From the NCBI GenBank assembly GCA_947493955.1, contig CANLSQ010000001.1:806001-870000 (forward strand): a stretch of DNA of 64,000 nucleotides, given 5' to 3'. This document shows positions 7,839-18,647 of the stretch, piece by piece. The notes under the pieces were generated by a model. That model was not told where the DNA came from and did no database searches. It saw only the letters and a program-made list of their open reading frames with translations. A program made the position numbers and the translations under genes. Each line of letters starts with the position of its first letter. Position 1 is the first letter of the stretch. Source of the stretch: an uncultured Sphingomonadaceae bacterium (GTDB lineage: Bacteria; Pseudomonadota; Alphaproteobacteria; Sphingomonadales; Sphingomonadaceae).

Positions 7839-8276
7839 ATGGCCAATCCTTCCATCGTCTCAGTAGAGAGCGCCAGCGGGAAGTTTCAACAGACGGTTCG
7901 GGTAGGAAAACATGTTTTTCTTGCCGATGAACCCGAGTCATTTGGCGGAGACGATACAGGTCCCTCGCCTTATGATCTGTTGCTCGCTGCATTGGGGGCC
8001 TGCACCTCGATGACGATGAAAATGTATGCCGACCGCAAAGGCATCCCCTTGGAAGGTGTGCATATCGAACTGGAGCATAGCCGCGATCATGTTGCAGATT
8101 GCGCGACCTGCAATAATGATGACAATCGCATTGATGTGATTGATCGGTCCATAACATTGCACGGTAATCTGACCGAAGAGCAACGGCAAAAGCTGATGGA
8201 AATTGCGGGAAAATGTCCGGTGCACAGAACCCTGGAAAATCGCATCGACATTCACGAAATATTGGTTGGGGCATGA
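7839..8276 (+). CDS. OsmC family peroxidase-like protein
   Basis: A 145-residue OsmC-family protein, thiol-dependent reducers of organic hydroperoxides or related redox proteins. The two family cysteines are C55 in L-G-A-C-T-S-M-T and C126 in G-K-C-P-V-H-R-T-L, and the [12 protein letters not shown] segment is standard. An extra cysteine pair (around residues 88-91, A-D-C-A-T-C) is a local feature. It is closer to the YhfA/SACOL1771-like branch than to Ohr, by overall layout. It lies three bases after glmS and overlaps the next gene (ATGA), so the three are probably one transcript. Confidence 0.85.
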   Translation: MANPSIVSVESASGKFQQTVRVGKHVFLADEPESFGGDDTGPSPYDLLLAALGACTSMTMKMYADRKGIPLEGVHIELEHSRDHVADCATCNNDDNRIDVIDRSITLHGNLTEEQRQKLMEIAGKCPVHRTLENRIDIHEILVGA

Positions 8277-8641
8277 TTGACGTCGCTGGCGGTTGCCATT
8301 GTGGCGCCGTACGGTTCGCTGCGCAAGCCGAGGCACAGCCGGAAATGCTCGATTGCAATTGCTCGATTTGTGCGCGCACAGGCTTTCTGCATTTGTTCAT
8401 CCCGCATGATCAGTTTGATCTTCTGCAAGGCGAGAGTGACCTGACAAGCTATAAATTTGGCAGTGGGGAAGCTGATCATTTGTTCTGTAGTCATTGCGGG
8501 ATAAAAAGCTTCTATCAGCCGCGATCCCATCCTGATTGCTGGAGCGTCAATTATAACTGTCTGGACTCGGGGCATGATTTGGAACCGACGATCACCAAGT
8601 TTGACGGACAGAATTGGGCAGCGTCCAAAGCCAAGCTATAA
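8273..8641 (+). CDS. GFA family zinc protein
   Basis: A 122-residue protein of the glutathione-dependent formaldehyde-activating (GFA)/CENP-V fold. Zinc ligands are visible as G-G-C-H-C-G near the N-terminus, D-C-N-C-S-I-C near residue 32 and F-C-S-H-C-G near residue 66. Many members are uncharacterised and need not act on S-hydroxymethylglutathione, so a substrate is not assigned. The ATG at 8273 overlaps the OsmC stop; an upstream in-frame start would run into OsmC and is not needed. A strong bidirectional terminator follows directly. Confidence 0.83.
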   Translation: MIDVAGGCHCGAVRFAAQAEAQPEMLDCNCSICARTGFLHLFIPHDQFDLLQGESDLTSYKFGSGEADHLFCSHCGIKSFYQPRSHPDCWSVNYNCLDSGHDLEPTITKFDGQNWAASKAKL

Positions 8642-8644
8642 AAA

Positions 8645-8672
8645 ACGGCTCGCTGGTTTCCCAGCGAGCCGT
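8645..8672. terminator. Bidirectional intrinsic terminator between GFA gene and katG
   Basis: A perfect 12 bp stem (8645-8656 with 8661-8672) closed by a TTTC loop. An A-run on the left gives a U-tract for minus-strand katG transcripts, and CTTTAA on the right gives a weaker one for the plus-strand glmS-OsmC-GFA transcript. Confidence 0.88.
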
Positions 8673-8699
8673 CTTTAAGTCTGCAGCCGTAAGGCCTGT

Positions 8700-10925
<2,226 letters not shown>

Positions 10926-10981
10926 TCATGCATAGCTTCTGATGTCGATCGTTATAATACAGAATCGACGGTCAGCTAAAT

Positions 10982-11005
10982 CAATTAAAACACTCTGTTT
11001 AATTG
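10982..11005. promoter_or_regulatory. Inverted repeat upstream of katG
   Basis: CAATTAAA and TTTAATTG (8 bp arms, 8 bp spacer) lie 84 bp upstream of the katG start codon in AT-rich DNA. It is placed like a regulator-binding site for katG; the regulator is unknown. The 258 bp katG-argD gap contains this repeat, a weak minus-strand -10-like sequence near 10952-10958 and the hairpin at 11107-11129. Confidence 0.35.
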
Positions 11006-11106
11006 CCTCAATCGATTAAACGAAGGTTGCCTGATGACATGTCCCATCATTCTGCAATGATTGACCGTTATCGAGTTGATGCATATAAGCAGCGTTGCTT
11101 GAAAGA

Positions 11107-11129
11107 GGCGGCCAATCGGGTCGCCTTTT
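11107..11129 (+). terminator. Intrinsic-terminator-like hairpin ahead of argD
   Basis: GGCGGCC pairs with GGTCGCC (7 bp including one G-U, 5-base loop), followed by TTTTCTGTTTT. It faces argD and lies 28 bp before its start with no plus-strand gene upstream, so it would end a short leader or small RNA that starts in the katG-argD gap. Confidence 0.5.
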
Positions 11130-11156
11130 CTGTTTTATCATAAAAGGATTCTAGCC

Positions 11157-12341
11157 ATGACTATTACACCGCTTATGCCCGTTTATCCCCGGTGTGGTTT
11201 TCGTCCTGTCCGAGGTGAAGGCGCTTGGCTGATTTCCGAAGATGGCAGCCGTGCACTTGATTTTGCCACCGGTATTGCTGTGAATCTATTAGGCCACGGT
11301 CATCCGCATCTGACAAAGGCGATACAGGAGCAAGCCGCGACGCTTATGCATGTGTCAAATCTCTACGGCAGTCCACAAGGTGAAAAACTTGCGCAAAGGA
11401 TGGTCGATACCACTTTTGCTGACACGGTATTCTTTACCAACAGCGGCGCTGAGGCCGTTGAATGCGCGATTAAAACCGCGCGGGTATACCATCAGTCCGA
11501 GGGCAGTGATCGGTTTGAAATTATAACATTCAAAAATGCCTTTCATGGCCGGACGATGGCAACCATATCCGCATCCAACCAAGAAAAGATGCATCATGGC
11601 TTCTCACCGCTCCTTGCTGGCTTCAAATATGTGGATTTCGATGACCTTGAGGGTGCAGAGGCGGCGATTGGTCCGAAAACCGCTGCATTTCTGGTAGAAC
11701 CTATTCAAGGGGAAGGCGGTATCCGTCCGGCCTCCGAAGCCTTTATGAAAGGTCTCCGCACATTGGCTGACAAGCACGGCATATTGTTGATCCTTGACGA
11801 AGTGCAATGCGGCGTCGCTCGGACCGGAGCCCTCTATGCACATGAACTCTACGACATAAAGCCAGATATTATGGCCAGTGCAAAAGGGATCGGTGGCGGT
11901 TTTCCTTTTGGAGCCTGCCTGGCAACCGAAGAAGCGGCACGAGGTATGGTTCCTGGTACGCATGGCTCGACCTATGGTGGTAACCCATTAGCCATGGCTG
12001 CGGGCAATGCGGTTTGGGATATCGTCGCGAATGATGAATTTCTGGAACATGTTCGCAATATCGGTGGCAAACTCCGCGCTGCCATTGAACAGTTTATCGG
12101 AAATTATCCGGCGCTGTTCACCGGAGTAAGGGGACACGGCCTAATGCTTGGTATTACAATGACGCAGGAAACAAGGTCCTTTGTGGCTCACTTGCGTGAC
12201 AACCACGGTTTGCTGACCGTGGCCGCGGGCGACAATACCCTGCGGATTTTGCCGCCACTCAACATTGATGAAAGCCATATCGCGACGTTCATCGAGAAAC
12301 TGTCCGCCGGCGCTGCTGACTATAAGGCGCCGGAATCATGA
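11157..12341 (+). CDS. argD: Acetylornithine aminotransferase
   Basis: A class III PLP-dependent aminotransferase converting N-acetylglutamate semialdehyde to N-acetylornithine in arginine synthesis. Visible are G-H-G-H-P, the [11 protein letters not shown] cofactor-phosphate region, [14 protein letters not shown] and the Schiff-base lysine K243 in [11 protein letters not shown]. Length 394 matches ArgD/AstC. Many ArgD enzymes also transaminate succinyl-diaminopimelate. It overlaps argF by an ATGA junction, which makes an arginine role firm. Expression may be modulated by the hairpin just upstream. Confidence 0.92.
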   Translation: MTITPLMPVYPRCGFRPVRGEGAWLISEDGSRALDFATGIAVNLLGHGHPHLTKAIQEQAATLMHVSNLYGSPQGEKLAQRMVDTTFADTVFFTNSGAEAVECAIKTARVYHQSEGSDRFEIITFKNAFHGRTMATISASNQEKMHHGFSPLLAGFKYVDFDDLEGAEAAIGPKTAAFLVEPIQGEGGIRPASEAFMKGLRTLADKHGILLILDEVQCGVARTGALYAHELYDIKPDIMASAKGIGGGFPFGACLATEEAARGMVPGTHGSTYGGNPLAMAAGNAVWDIVANDEFLEHVRNIGGKLRAAIEQFIGNYPALFTGVRGHGLMLGITMTQETRSFVAHLRDNHGLLTVAAGDNTLRILPPLNIDESHIATFIEKLSAGAADYKAPES

Positions 12342-13264
12342 CCCGCCATTTCTTGAACCTCGGCGATGCTGGCGGTGATGCACTCGCCGCGATGATTAAC
12401 GACGCGATCGACCGTAAAGATGCTCGGAAAGCCTGGCCAAAGGGGAAAGCTGATACCGACGCGCCGCTGGCGGATCATGTATTGGCAATGATCTTTGAAA
12501 AGAGCAGCACCAGGACACGTGTGTCATTTGATATTGCGATCCGCCAATTGGGTGGGACCAGTATCGTAATGGACAGCGGATCGATGCAACTCGGGCGCGG
12601 AGAGACAGTTGCCGACACCGCTAAAGTCTTGTCACGTATGTGCGATGCAATAATGATCCGGACGGACGATCATGCAAAGGTTGAAGAACTGGCGGCCAAC
12701 GCCACTGTGCCAGTAATTAATGGCCTGACTGATCTCTCACACCCGTGTCAGATCGTTGCTGACCTGCTGACTCTCATCGGGCATGGCAAAGCTCTTCCCG
12801 GTCTTGAAGTCGCCTGGCTGGGTGACGGCAACAATGTTCTCAACAGTATAGTTGAGGCGGCAGGTCTGATGAAGTTCAACGTGAGGATCGGCTGCCCGGA
12901 AGGCTATGACCCTGACCAAAGCTTTGTTGCTGCGGCGCAGGCAGCTGGAGCCAAGATCAGTGTTCACCGAGATGCATTGGAAGCGGCGGCTAGCGCTGAT
13001 GTAGTCGTTGCAGATACATGGGTGTCGATGGGGCAGGCCCATGCAGATACCAAAATGGACGCGATGATGCCATTTCAGGTCAATGATGTAATTATGGAGA
13101 AAGCGAAACCGGATGCGGTGTTCTTGCACTGCCTTCCTGCTCATCGCGGCGAAGAGGTAATGCCCTCTGTCATTGACGGCCCACAGTCTCTGGTTTGGGA
13201 CGAAGCGGAAAACCGTATTCATGCCCAAAAATCGATCTTGCGCTGGGCGTTTGGGCAAATCTGA
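12338..13264 (+). CDS. argF: Ornithine carbamoyltransferase
   Basis: Joins carbamoyl phosphate and ornithine to form citrulline. The carbamoyl-phosphate loop [12 protein letters not shown], the H-P-C-Q motif in D-L-S-H-P-C-Q, the ornithine site V-S-M-G-Q (in D-T-W-V-S-M-G) and the catalytic H-C-L-P-A-H-R-G are all present. Length 308 is normal. It sits between argD and hslO with overlaps at both ends (ATGA before, TGATG after), so the three genes form one translationally coupled operon. Confidence 0.95.
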   Translation: MTRHFLNLGDAGGDALAAMINDAIDRKDARKAWPKGKADTDAPLADHVLAMIFEKSSTRTRVSFDIAIRQLGGTSIVMDSGSMQLGRGETVADTAKVLSRMCDAIMIRTDDHAKVEELAANATVPVINGLTDLSHPCQIVADLLTLIGHGKALPGLEVAWLGDGNNVLNSIVEAAGLMKFNVRIGCPEGYDPDQSFVAAAQAAGAKISVHRDALEAAASADVVVADTWVSMGQAHADTKMDAMMPFQVNDVIMEKAKPDAVFLHCLPAHRGEEVMPSVIDGPQSLVWDEAENRIHAQKSILRWAFGQI

Positions 13265-14178
13265 TGACGGAGATCCCGGCCATTCCGACGCTGATTGACG
13301 GGAACCTTTCATTCTCGATCCCGGCAAAGCATTGTCGAGGACGCGCCGTGCGACTGGGGCCAGTGCTCGACGATATCTTGTCGGGGCATAACTATCCCCT
13401 TCAGATCAGGTTGTTGTTAGCGGAAGCGATGTGTCTCACGTCTCTGCTGGGAGCCCTTCTGAAAGAGGAGAATGCACAGTTAACCCTCCAGGCTCAAACT
13501 GAGAGCGGAGTTATCAGTCTGCTGGCGTGTGACTACAAAGATGGTGATGTCCGGGGCTATATTCAGTTTGATGCTGAGCGTCTGGCGAACCAGCCATTGG
13601 AGCCCAGCCTTATGGCGCTGTTCGGTAAGGGTTATCTGGCGATCACTTTTGATCACCCTGAGCCGCGGGGACGCTCTCAGGGAATTGTGCCGTTAGAGGG
13701 TGCTAGTCTGGCGGAAGCCGTGCAAAATTACTTCATGCAGTCCGAACAGCTTCCGACCGTGATTCGCGTTGCAATTGATATGGAAGATGACCAGACGGTG
13801 GCGGGCGGCTTGCTGGTACAGCACCTACCTGATGGTGAGGAAGGGAAAGAAAGGCTTCACGTGCGCATGGATCATCCGGAATGGGAGCATGTTGCAATCA
13901 TGGGCAGCAGCGTTCAGGAGGAAGAACTGGTAAATTCAGCATTGCCGCTGGAAGACTTGCTTTGGCGCTTGTTTAGCGAGAGCGACGAAGTGAGGGTTTT
14001 GAGCGGTAAACCGCTCGTTAAGGGATGCCGTTGTAATGAAGATCATATCAGGGATGTAATAGCGCGATTCCCTAAAGAAGATAAGGAGGATATGGTCGAC
14101 GCGGATGGGAAAATCTCCATCGATTGTGCCTTTTGCAATAGGAAATTCACGATTTCGAGCGCGAGCTTAAATAACTGA
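13264..14178 (+). CDS. hslO: Redox-regulated chaperone Hsp33
   Basis: A cytoplasmic holdase chaperone switched on by oxidative unfolding of its zinc centre. The four zinc cysteines are visible at C255 and C257 (K-G-C-R-C-N) and at C288 and C291 (D-C-A-F-C-N), the C-x-C and C-x2-C pattern of Hsp33. Length 304 is usual. The start at 13264 shares one base with the argF stop; an ATG-like codon further upstream would lie within argF. The argD-argF-hslO order is common in alphaproteobacteria. Its proximity to katG gives the region an oxidative-stress flavour. Confidence 0.93.
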   Translation: MTEIPAIPTLIDGNLSFSIPAKHCRGRAVRLGPVLDDILSGHNYPLQIRLLLAEAMCLTSLLGALLKEENAQLTLQAQTESGVISLLACDYKDGDVRGYIQFDAERLANQPLEPSLMALFGKGYLAITFDHPEPRGRSQGIVPLEGASLAEAVQNYFMQSEQLPTVIRVAIDMEDDQTVAGGLLVQHLPDGEEGKERLHVRMDHPEWEHVAIMGSSVQEEELVNSALPLEDLLWRLFSESDEVRVLSGKPLVKGCRCNEDHIRDVIARFPKEDKEDMVDADGKISIDCAFCNRKFTISSASLNN

Positions 14179-14330
14179 TATTTCGAAGCAAACAGGCAAT
14201 TTTTCTTGCTTTTGGCGAAACCATACAATCAATTGCCGTAATTGGGCACAATATTGGCCATAATCATCGAGTAGTGACACCTTTGGACGGGTTTACCGTT
14301 TGTTGGTGGTAGTAAAGAAGGAACCAGGCA

Positions 14331-14738
14331 ATGAAGGGCGTAACACTGATAAAGGCTATCAGCGCATCAGCCGCTGCATTTATGGCGTTTTCCGTTTCTG
14401 CACCGGCGCAGGCCCCTGAACTTGCACTGCTGAACAGTTTGCAGAAAGGGGAGTGGACACTGAAAGCTCGAGGTTCCGACAATGGCGGCCAGAAAGTCTG
14501 TCTCGGAGATCCTGGAATTTTACTGCAAATCAAGCATAGTGGAGTGGCTTGTTCACGATATGTGATTCAGGATACGCCCAATAGCATTCGGGTCAGCTAC
14601 AAATGCGGCAGCTCCGATCACGGTGTCACCACGATTAAACGCGAATCTAGCGGACTGGTGCAAATCCAGTCGCAAGGCATCGAGGGCAACGCGCCTTTTT
14701 CTTTTAGTGTGGAAGGCCGTAGAACCGGCACTTGCTAA
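14331..14738 (+). CDS. Small secreted protein, possibly DUF3617-like
   Basis: A 135-residue protein with a clear Sec signal peptide (K-at-3, hydrophobic core to about residue 24, A-P-A-Q-A cleavage region). The mature part has the pattern of small periplasmic sphingomonad proteins of the DUF3617 kind: a strand G-E-W-T-L-K-A-R, then paired cysteines (K-V-C-L-G, V-A-C-S-R, Y-K-C-G, and a terminal T-G-T-C) and a strand-rich end with I-K-R-E-S-S. Function is unknown. The start is supported by AAGGAA upstream. A candidate structured RNA and terminator follow. Confidence 0.7.
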   Translation: MKGVTLIKAISASAAAFMAFSVSAPAQAPELALLNSLQKGEWTLKARGSDNGGQKVCLGDPGILLQIKHSGVACSRYVIQDTPNSIRVSYKCGSSDHGVTTIKRESSGLVQIQSQGIEGNAPFSFSVEGRRTGTC

Positions 14739-14801
14739 CTCGCGTTGGGCCTGCACGGAATTTACCAAAAATTAACCATATTCTTTTAAACCGAAATCAT
14801 C

Positions 14802-14885
14802 ATGTTTCGACATGACTTTCTCCCTTCGGGTTTGACTAGAACCCCTACTGGGCCGCATTCCAAAGGAATGGCGGCCTATTTTTTT
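14802..14885 (+). ncRNA. Candidate structured small RNA or 3' UTR element
   Basis: Between the secreted-protein gene and queC the DNA holds successive hairpins: TCATGT-TTCG-ACATGA (14802-14817), CCC-TTC-GGG and the alternative GGGTT/AACCC pairing just after, then a terminator hairpin ending in seven T. No ORF explains this. It may be an independent sRNA, the 3' end of the upstream mRNA, or a leader. I could not match it to a named RNA family. Confidence 0.4.
14850..14885 (+). terminator. Intrinsic terminator upstream of queC
   Basis: GGCCGCATTCC pairs with GGAATGGCGGCC through one bulged base, with an AAA loop, followed by TATTTTTTT. It ends transcription coming from the secreted-protein gene or from the candidate small RNA before queC. 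Confidence 0.82.
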
Positions 14886-14965
14886 ATGGCCCACCCGCTT
14901 GAAGCTTGCGTTAATACTTGTCTGAGCACTTGATTGTCTCAGCGAAGGGCATTAGCGGAGCGACC

Positions 14966-15652
14966 ATGTCTCAAGATCGAAAAAAAGCCATCGTGCTGCT
15001 TTCAGGCGGCCTCGACTCCATGGTATCCGCCGCGATAGCACGTGAGCAAGGTTTTGATATTGTGGCGTTGACCATCGATTATAATCAGCGGCACAAAATC
15101 GAGCTCCAGTCGGCCGTTCAGATCGCTGCGAAACTGGATGTTAACGAACATATCGTTTTGCCATTGGACCTTAGTCGTTTTGGCGGATCGGCTTTGACTG
15201 ACGATATAGACGTTCCGAAATCGGGTGTCGGCAATGAGATTCCGGTGACCTATGTACCGGCGCGAAACCTCATTTTTCTCTCTTTGACGCTTGGTTTGGC
15301 GGAAGCGCGAGATGCTCGCGACATATTTATCGGTGTCAACGCATTGGACTATTCCGGCTATCCGGATTGCCGTCCTGAGTTTATTGAGGGGTTTGAAAGG
15401 CTTGCAGATCTCGCGACAAAGGCAGGCGATCAGGGCAGTGGTTTCACGATAAAAACGCCGCTGCAATACATGACCAAAGCCGACATTGCCAAGGAAGCGC
15501 GACGGTTGGATATAGACCCGGCGTTAAGCTGGTCCTGTTACGATCCGGCAGAAGAAAATCTGCATTGCGGTTTTTGTGATAGCTGCCGCTTGCGTCAAAA
15601 AGGCTTTGAGGAGGCGGGAATTGCAGACCCCACTCGCTACGCGCTGAAATAA
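14966..15652 (+). CDS. queC: 7-cyano-7-deazaguanine synthase
   Basis: An ATP-dependent enzyme that converts 7-carboxy-7-deazaguanine to preQ0 for queuosine in tRNA. The PP-loop L-L-S-G-G-L-D-S is at residues about 11-18, and the zinc site is the C-terminal S-W-S-C-Y-D-P plus H-C-G-F-C-D-S-C. The ATG at 14966 has a GGAG five bases upstream; a TTG 16 codons earlier only adds non-conserved residues and was rejected. Length 228 is typical. The stop shares one base with the queE start, so the two consecutive pathway steps are coupled. Confidence 0.94.
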   Translation: MSQDRKKAIVLLSGGLDSMVSAAIAREQGFDIVALTIDYNQRHKIELQSAVQIAAKLDVNEHIVLPLDLSRFGGSALTDDIDVPKSGVGNEIPVTYVPARNLIFLSLTLGLAEARDARDIFIGVNALDYSGYPDCRPEFIEGFERLADLATKAGDQGSGFTIKTPLQYMTKADIAKEARRLDIDPALSWSCYDPAEENLHCGFCDSCRLRQKGFEEAGIADPTRYALK

Positions 15653-16296
15653 TGAGTTATGCGGTCAAAGAGATATTTCTGACCTTGCAAGGCGAAGGTG
15701 TAAAAGCTGGGCGCCGAGCTGTGTTCGCGCGCTTTACCGGCTGTAACTTATGGTCAGGTCTTGAAAAAGATCGCACGACTGCCGTTTGCAAATTTTGCGA
15801 CACCGATTTTGTCGGAATGGATGGCGAGGGCGGTGGACGATTTCCAGATGCGGCTGCTTTTGCAGATGCGATCGCTGCGAAATGGGGCAATGGACGGGAG
15901 GATCGTTTTGTCGTGCTCACCGGCGGCGAACCTATGCTGCAAGTCGATTCCGCCCTGATTGACGCACTCCATGCAGCCGGATTTGAAATTGCGATTGAGT
16001 CCAACGGAACGCTGGCGGTGCCTCGATCGATTGATTGGATATGCATAAGTCCGAAAGCCGGGAGCGAGACTGTGCAGCGTTCCGGTGATGAACTGAAACT
16101 GGTGTGGCCGCAGTCCGGAAGCGACTGGAAAGCGATGCAGGAGTGGGATTTCGCCAATCACTTGCTGCAGCCCATGGATGCCCGCTTGGATGAAGAAACC
16201 AGCAAGCAGAATTTGGCAGAGGCAATTGCCTTTGTTCAGGAAAACCCCAAATGGCGGCTTTCGCTACAAACCCATAAGATTTTGGGTTTGGCTTAG
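15652..16296 (+). CDS. queE: 7-carboxy-7-deazaguanine synthase
   Basis: A radical SAM enzyme that contracts 6-carboxytetrahydropterin to 7-carboxy-7-deazaguanine. The iron-sulfur cysteines follow the long-spaced QueE pattern: G-C-N-L-W, then 14 residues on V-C-K-F-C-D-T. L-T-G-G-E-P-M-L-Q is the SAM-binding GGE motif, and I-E-S-N-G-T and I-S-P-K-A-G are conserved family segments. Length 214 is normal. It follows queC with a one-base overlap. queD and queF are not in the window, but a queuosine-precursor transporter gene is at 50752. Confidence 0.94.
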   Translation: MSYAVKEIFLTLQGEGVKAGRRAVFARFTGCNLWSGLEKDRTTAVCKFCDTDFVGMDGEGGGRFPDAAAFADAIAAKWGNGREDRFVVLTGGEPMLQVDSALIDALHAAGFEIAIESNGTLAVPRSIDWICISPKAGSETVQRSGDELKLVWPQSGSDWKAMQEWDFANHLLQPMDARLDEETSKQNLAEAIAFVQENPKWRLSLQTHKILGLA

Positions 16297-16303
16297 GTCG
16301 AGC

Positions 16304-16549
16304 TTACTCTTCCGTCTCACCATCACTTCCGTCACTTCCATCAGTGCCTTCGTCTTCGGCTAGCTCATCGCCAGTTTTCTCCGCATCGACATCGACCATA
16401 TCATCGCTGATTGTCCCATCGATAACATCTACTTCATCCATGCGGGTTTCGGTAACTGTGTCAGCCTCAGGGGCATCTGCTTCACCGGAACAAGAAGCAA
16501 TTGCGATTGTGAGGATGGAAACTGCAGAAGCTTTGATAAATTTTTTCAT
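16304..16549 (-). CDS. Small acidic lipoprotein
   Basis: An 81-residue protein with an N-terminal K-K-F-I-K, a hydrophobic core and a lipobox-like I-A-S-C near residue 20, so it is probably lipid-anchored. The rest is almost entirely low-complexity and acidic, with many Asp/Glu and a D-G-S-D-G-S-D-G-E-T tail; it may bind cations or simply act as a charged spacer. AGGA lies at a fitting distance before the ATG. No known family is recognised. It is downstream of lipB by 43 bp and converges on queE with a 7 bp gap. Confidence 0.62.
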   Translation of the reverse strand: MKKFIKASAVSILTIAIASCSGEADAPEADTVTETRMDEVDVIDGTISDDMVDVDAEKTGDELAEDEGTDGSDGSDGETEE

Positions 16550-16592
16550 GTTTTTCCTAAACCAGATTCAGCGGTAACATATCGTGCTCTCG

Positions 16593-17240
16593 CTATTTAT
16601 CAATTGCTGCAAGAAAATCAGGTGCCGTTTTCTTCAGGGCCGCGTCGAAATCGTTCAATGTTGCGGTGACGCCTAATTGCTTCAGGCTGGTTACAGGATA
16701 TTCGCTAATCCCGCAGGGAACAATGCCACCAAAGTGGCTGAGATCAGGATCAATATTCACCGAGAACCCGTGCATCGTCACCCATTTGCGGATTCGGATG
16801 CCAATCGCGCCAATTTTTGCTTCTTCCCCCTGAGGTGTGTTGCACCAGATTCCGACTCGGCCTTCAACCGCGCGTGCATTGATACCAAATTCTGCCAAGG
16901 CGCTGATGACCCAATCCTCAAGCGCATGGACGAAATTGCGCACATCCGCTTGCCGCTTCTTCAGGTTGAGCATGATGTAACCAACCCGTTGGCCTGGTCC
17001 GTGATAAGTGTGTCGACCTCCGCGGCCCGTCTGAAAAACTGGAAATTTCTGACTTAGCAATTCAGAAGGATCAGCACTCGTTCCTGCGGTGTATAGTGGA
17101 GGGTGTTCCAAAAGCCAGATCAGTTCCGGCGTCTCACCTTGATGGATTGCCGCATTACGTTGCTCCATCTGCTCCAGAGCATCTGGATAGGCAATTTTGT
17201 CTTCGCTTGTGCGCCATTCGATGTCGGACAACAGGGTCAT
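16593..17240 (-). CDS. lipB: Octanoyl-[acyl carrier protein]:protein N-octanoyltransferase
   Basis: Transfers octanoyl from acyl carrier protein to the lipoyl domains of 2-oxoacid dehydrogenases and GcvH, the first step of lipoate assembly. Key segments are [12 protein letters not shown], the [13 protein letters not shown] substrate loop, K-I-G-A-I-G-I-R-I with the catalytic Lys, and G-I-V-P-C-G-I with the catalytic Cys. The ATG at 17240 has GGAA upstream and gives 215 residues; a TTG 19 codons earlier is an alternative. The gene diverges from the membrane protein at 17315. Confidence 0.93.
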   Translation of the reverse strand: MTLLSDIEWRTSEDKIAYPDALEQMEQRNAAIHQGETPELIWLLEHPPLYTAGTSADPSELLSQKFPVFQTGRGGRHTYHGPGQRVGYIMLNLKKRQADVRNFVHALEDWVISALAEFGINARAVEGRVGIWCNTPQGEEAKIGAIGIRIRKWVTMHGFSVNIDPDLSHFGGIVPCGISEYPVTSLKQLGVTATLNDFDAALKKTAPDFLAAIDK

Positions 17241-17314
17241 AGAATTTCCGTGCACAATTGACGCGTCGGTGGCAAGGGTGCGGGGAATGAATTTCAAACC
17301 CGAGGGTCAAGTCA

Positions 17315-18067
17315 ATGAAGCTCAATTATATGGAGTGCTGGAGCGGCGCGATGGCGATTTTGCGTGATCATAAAGAAGCGATATTGGCAATAGCTGGGGT
17401 TTTTCTTTTCCTGCCGACTTTGTTGATGGCCCAATTTATTGGGCAGCCTAATCTGGAAGGCACTGAAGATTTGGATGCAATAACGGCAGCCTATTCAACA
17501 TTTTTTAGTGAAAATACGTTCGCGATCATTGCGTCAAATCTGTTAATCAGTTTTGGCGGCTTCGTTATTTATTTCACTATCGCTCCCTCACATAGCGGTA
17601 CGGTTGCTGATGATCTGGGTAAGGCGCTTCGTCTTTTTCTTATCTTTTTGATCGCGAACATTCTGACTGGTTTAGCCACATTTGCAGGTATCCTGTTGTT
17701 TATCATTCCCGGCCTCTATGTCGCCTGCCGCTTAATTCTTGTGCCGATTATCATCGCTGATCATGGTGAAAGAAACCCTCTCGAAGCGCTTAAGAAGAGT
17801 TGGGAAAGCACAAAGGACAATGGTTTCTCAATTCTGCTGCTTGTTCTGATGATAGCAGTTATCGGAGCGATTACCGTTGGCGTCATTCAGATGATCATTG
17901 GTGTCATTATCGGACTTGCGACCGGAGGGGCAGGTTGGCCGCTCATTGAAAACCTTGTTTCTGCGTTAGGTGGTACTGCATTGCAGATAGTTTTTACCGT
18001 CCTTATCGGATCGATCTACTATCAGTTAACTGGCAAAGGTTCAGATGTTGGAGAGGTCTTTACCTGA
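17315..18067 (+). CDS. YciC-like integral membrane protein
   Basis: A 250-residue protein with about six hydrophobic segments (near residues 22-40, 68-90, 105-130, 132-150, 173-200 and 220-238). The layout, with a G-L-Y-V-A-C-R-L segment followed by A-L-K-K-S-W-E-S-T-K, resembles the YciC/UPF0259 and glycerophosphodiester phosphodiesterase membrane-domain group, whose role is not settled (envelope lipid homeostasis has been suggested for some). GAGGG lies before the ATG. Its 3' end overlaps the convergent acetyltransferase gene by 27 bp. Confidence 0.65.
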   Translation: MKLNYMECWSGAMAILRDHKEAILAIAGVFLFLPTLLMAQFIGQPNLEGTEDLDAITAAYSTFFSENTFAIIASNLLISFGGFVIYFTIAPSHSGTVADDLGKALRLFLIFLIANILTGLATFAGILLFIIPGLYVACRLILVPIIIADHGERNPLEALKKSWESTKDNGFSILLLVLMIAVIGAITVGVIQMIIGVIIGLATGGAGWPLIENLVSALGGTALQIVFTVLIGSIYYQLTGKGSDVGEVFT

Positions 18068-18640
18068 GATGATGGGCACATGCGGACCTGCGTCCATTGG
18101 CAGGTGACCTGTCAGACGGGGATCTGCATGCATGTCGACCTCGCGTTTGTAGGCGATGAATCCTGAGCGCTGATAAAAGTTGGATGCGCGCTGAGAGTCA
18201 TTGGTGCAAGTGTGCAACCAAACGCGCTTTACATCATTTTTCCAGGCGCGTTTCAGGGTCTCTGTCATCATTGCGGGGCCATAGCCTCTGCCATTCATTT
18301 CCGGTACCAGTCCAAAATAATATATCTCGCATTGCTCGGGTTGACTGAAATCCAGTTCCACGAAGCCAATGTCATGTTCATCATTCTGAACCTTGAAAAT
18401 CTCGATCTCGGGGGCATGAATTGCTGAACGAAGTTCGTCATCGTTCAGCAAAAGTCGACCGAACCATAACCAGTCCTCCCCCACTTTTCTGAATAGTGTC
18501 CGATACTCCAACAAATCAGGTTTGTCCCAAGTCCTTAGAATCAAAGATGAACTACTGTTCTCAAATACTGGCTTTCGACACATTTCAAAATAGGTCGTAA
18601 TGACGGCAAGGTTGTCGTTGGGAACATCAATCTTGGTCAT
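18041..18640 (-). CDS. GNAT family N-acetyltransferase
   Basis: A 199-residue acetyltransferase. The fold signature is E-I-Y-Y-F-G-L-V-P-E-M-N-G-R-G-Y-G-P-A-M-M, where the G-R-G-Y-G loop binds acetyl-CoA, followed by V-W-L-H-T-C-T-N-D-S-Q-R-A-S-N-F-Y-Q-R-S-G-F. The acceptor is unknown. It is the last gene of a minus-strand trmL-hemF-GNAT series (7 bp after hemF), and its last 27 bp overlap the opposite gene. Confidence 0.82.
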   Translation of the reverse strand: MTKIDVPNDNLAVITTYFEMCRKPVFENSSSSLILRTWDKPDLLEYRTLFRKVGEDWLWFGRLLLNDDELRSAIHAPEIEIFKVQNDEHDIGFVELDFSQPEQCEIYYFGLVPEMNGRGYGPAMMTETLKRAWKNDVKRVWLHTCTNDSQRASNFYQRSGFIAYKREVDMHADPRLTGHLPMDAGPHVPIISGKDLSNI

Positions 18641-18647
18641 TTGAACG

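Noticed and set aside
11057-11143. 29-codon ORF with four Arg codons overlapping the argD leader hairpin, as a possible arginine leader peptide
   Set aside because: The Arg codons are spread out, there is no ribosome site, and arginine attenuation of this type is not established in alphaproteobacteria.
14802-14885. preQ1 riboswitch upstream of queC
   Set aside because: The short H-type pseudoknot with an A-rich tail typical of preQ1-I was not seen, and a terminator lies between the structure and queC without a clear antiterminator.
16344-16577. 77-codon Ser-rich plus-strand ORF
   Set aside because: It is the complement of the acidic lipoprotein gene, which has a lipobox and a ribosome site.
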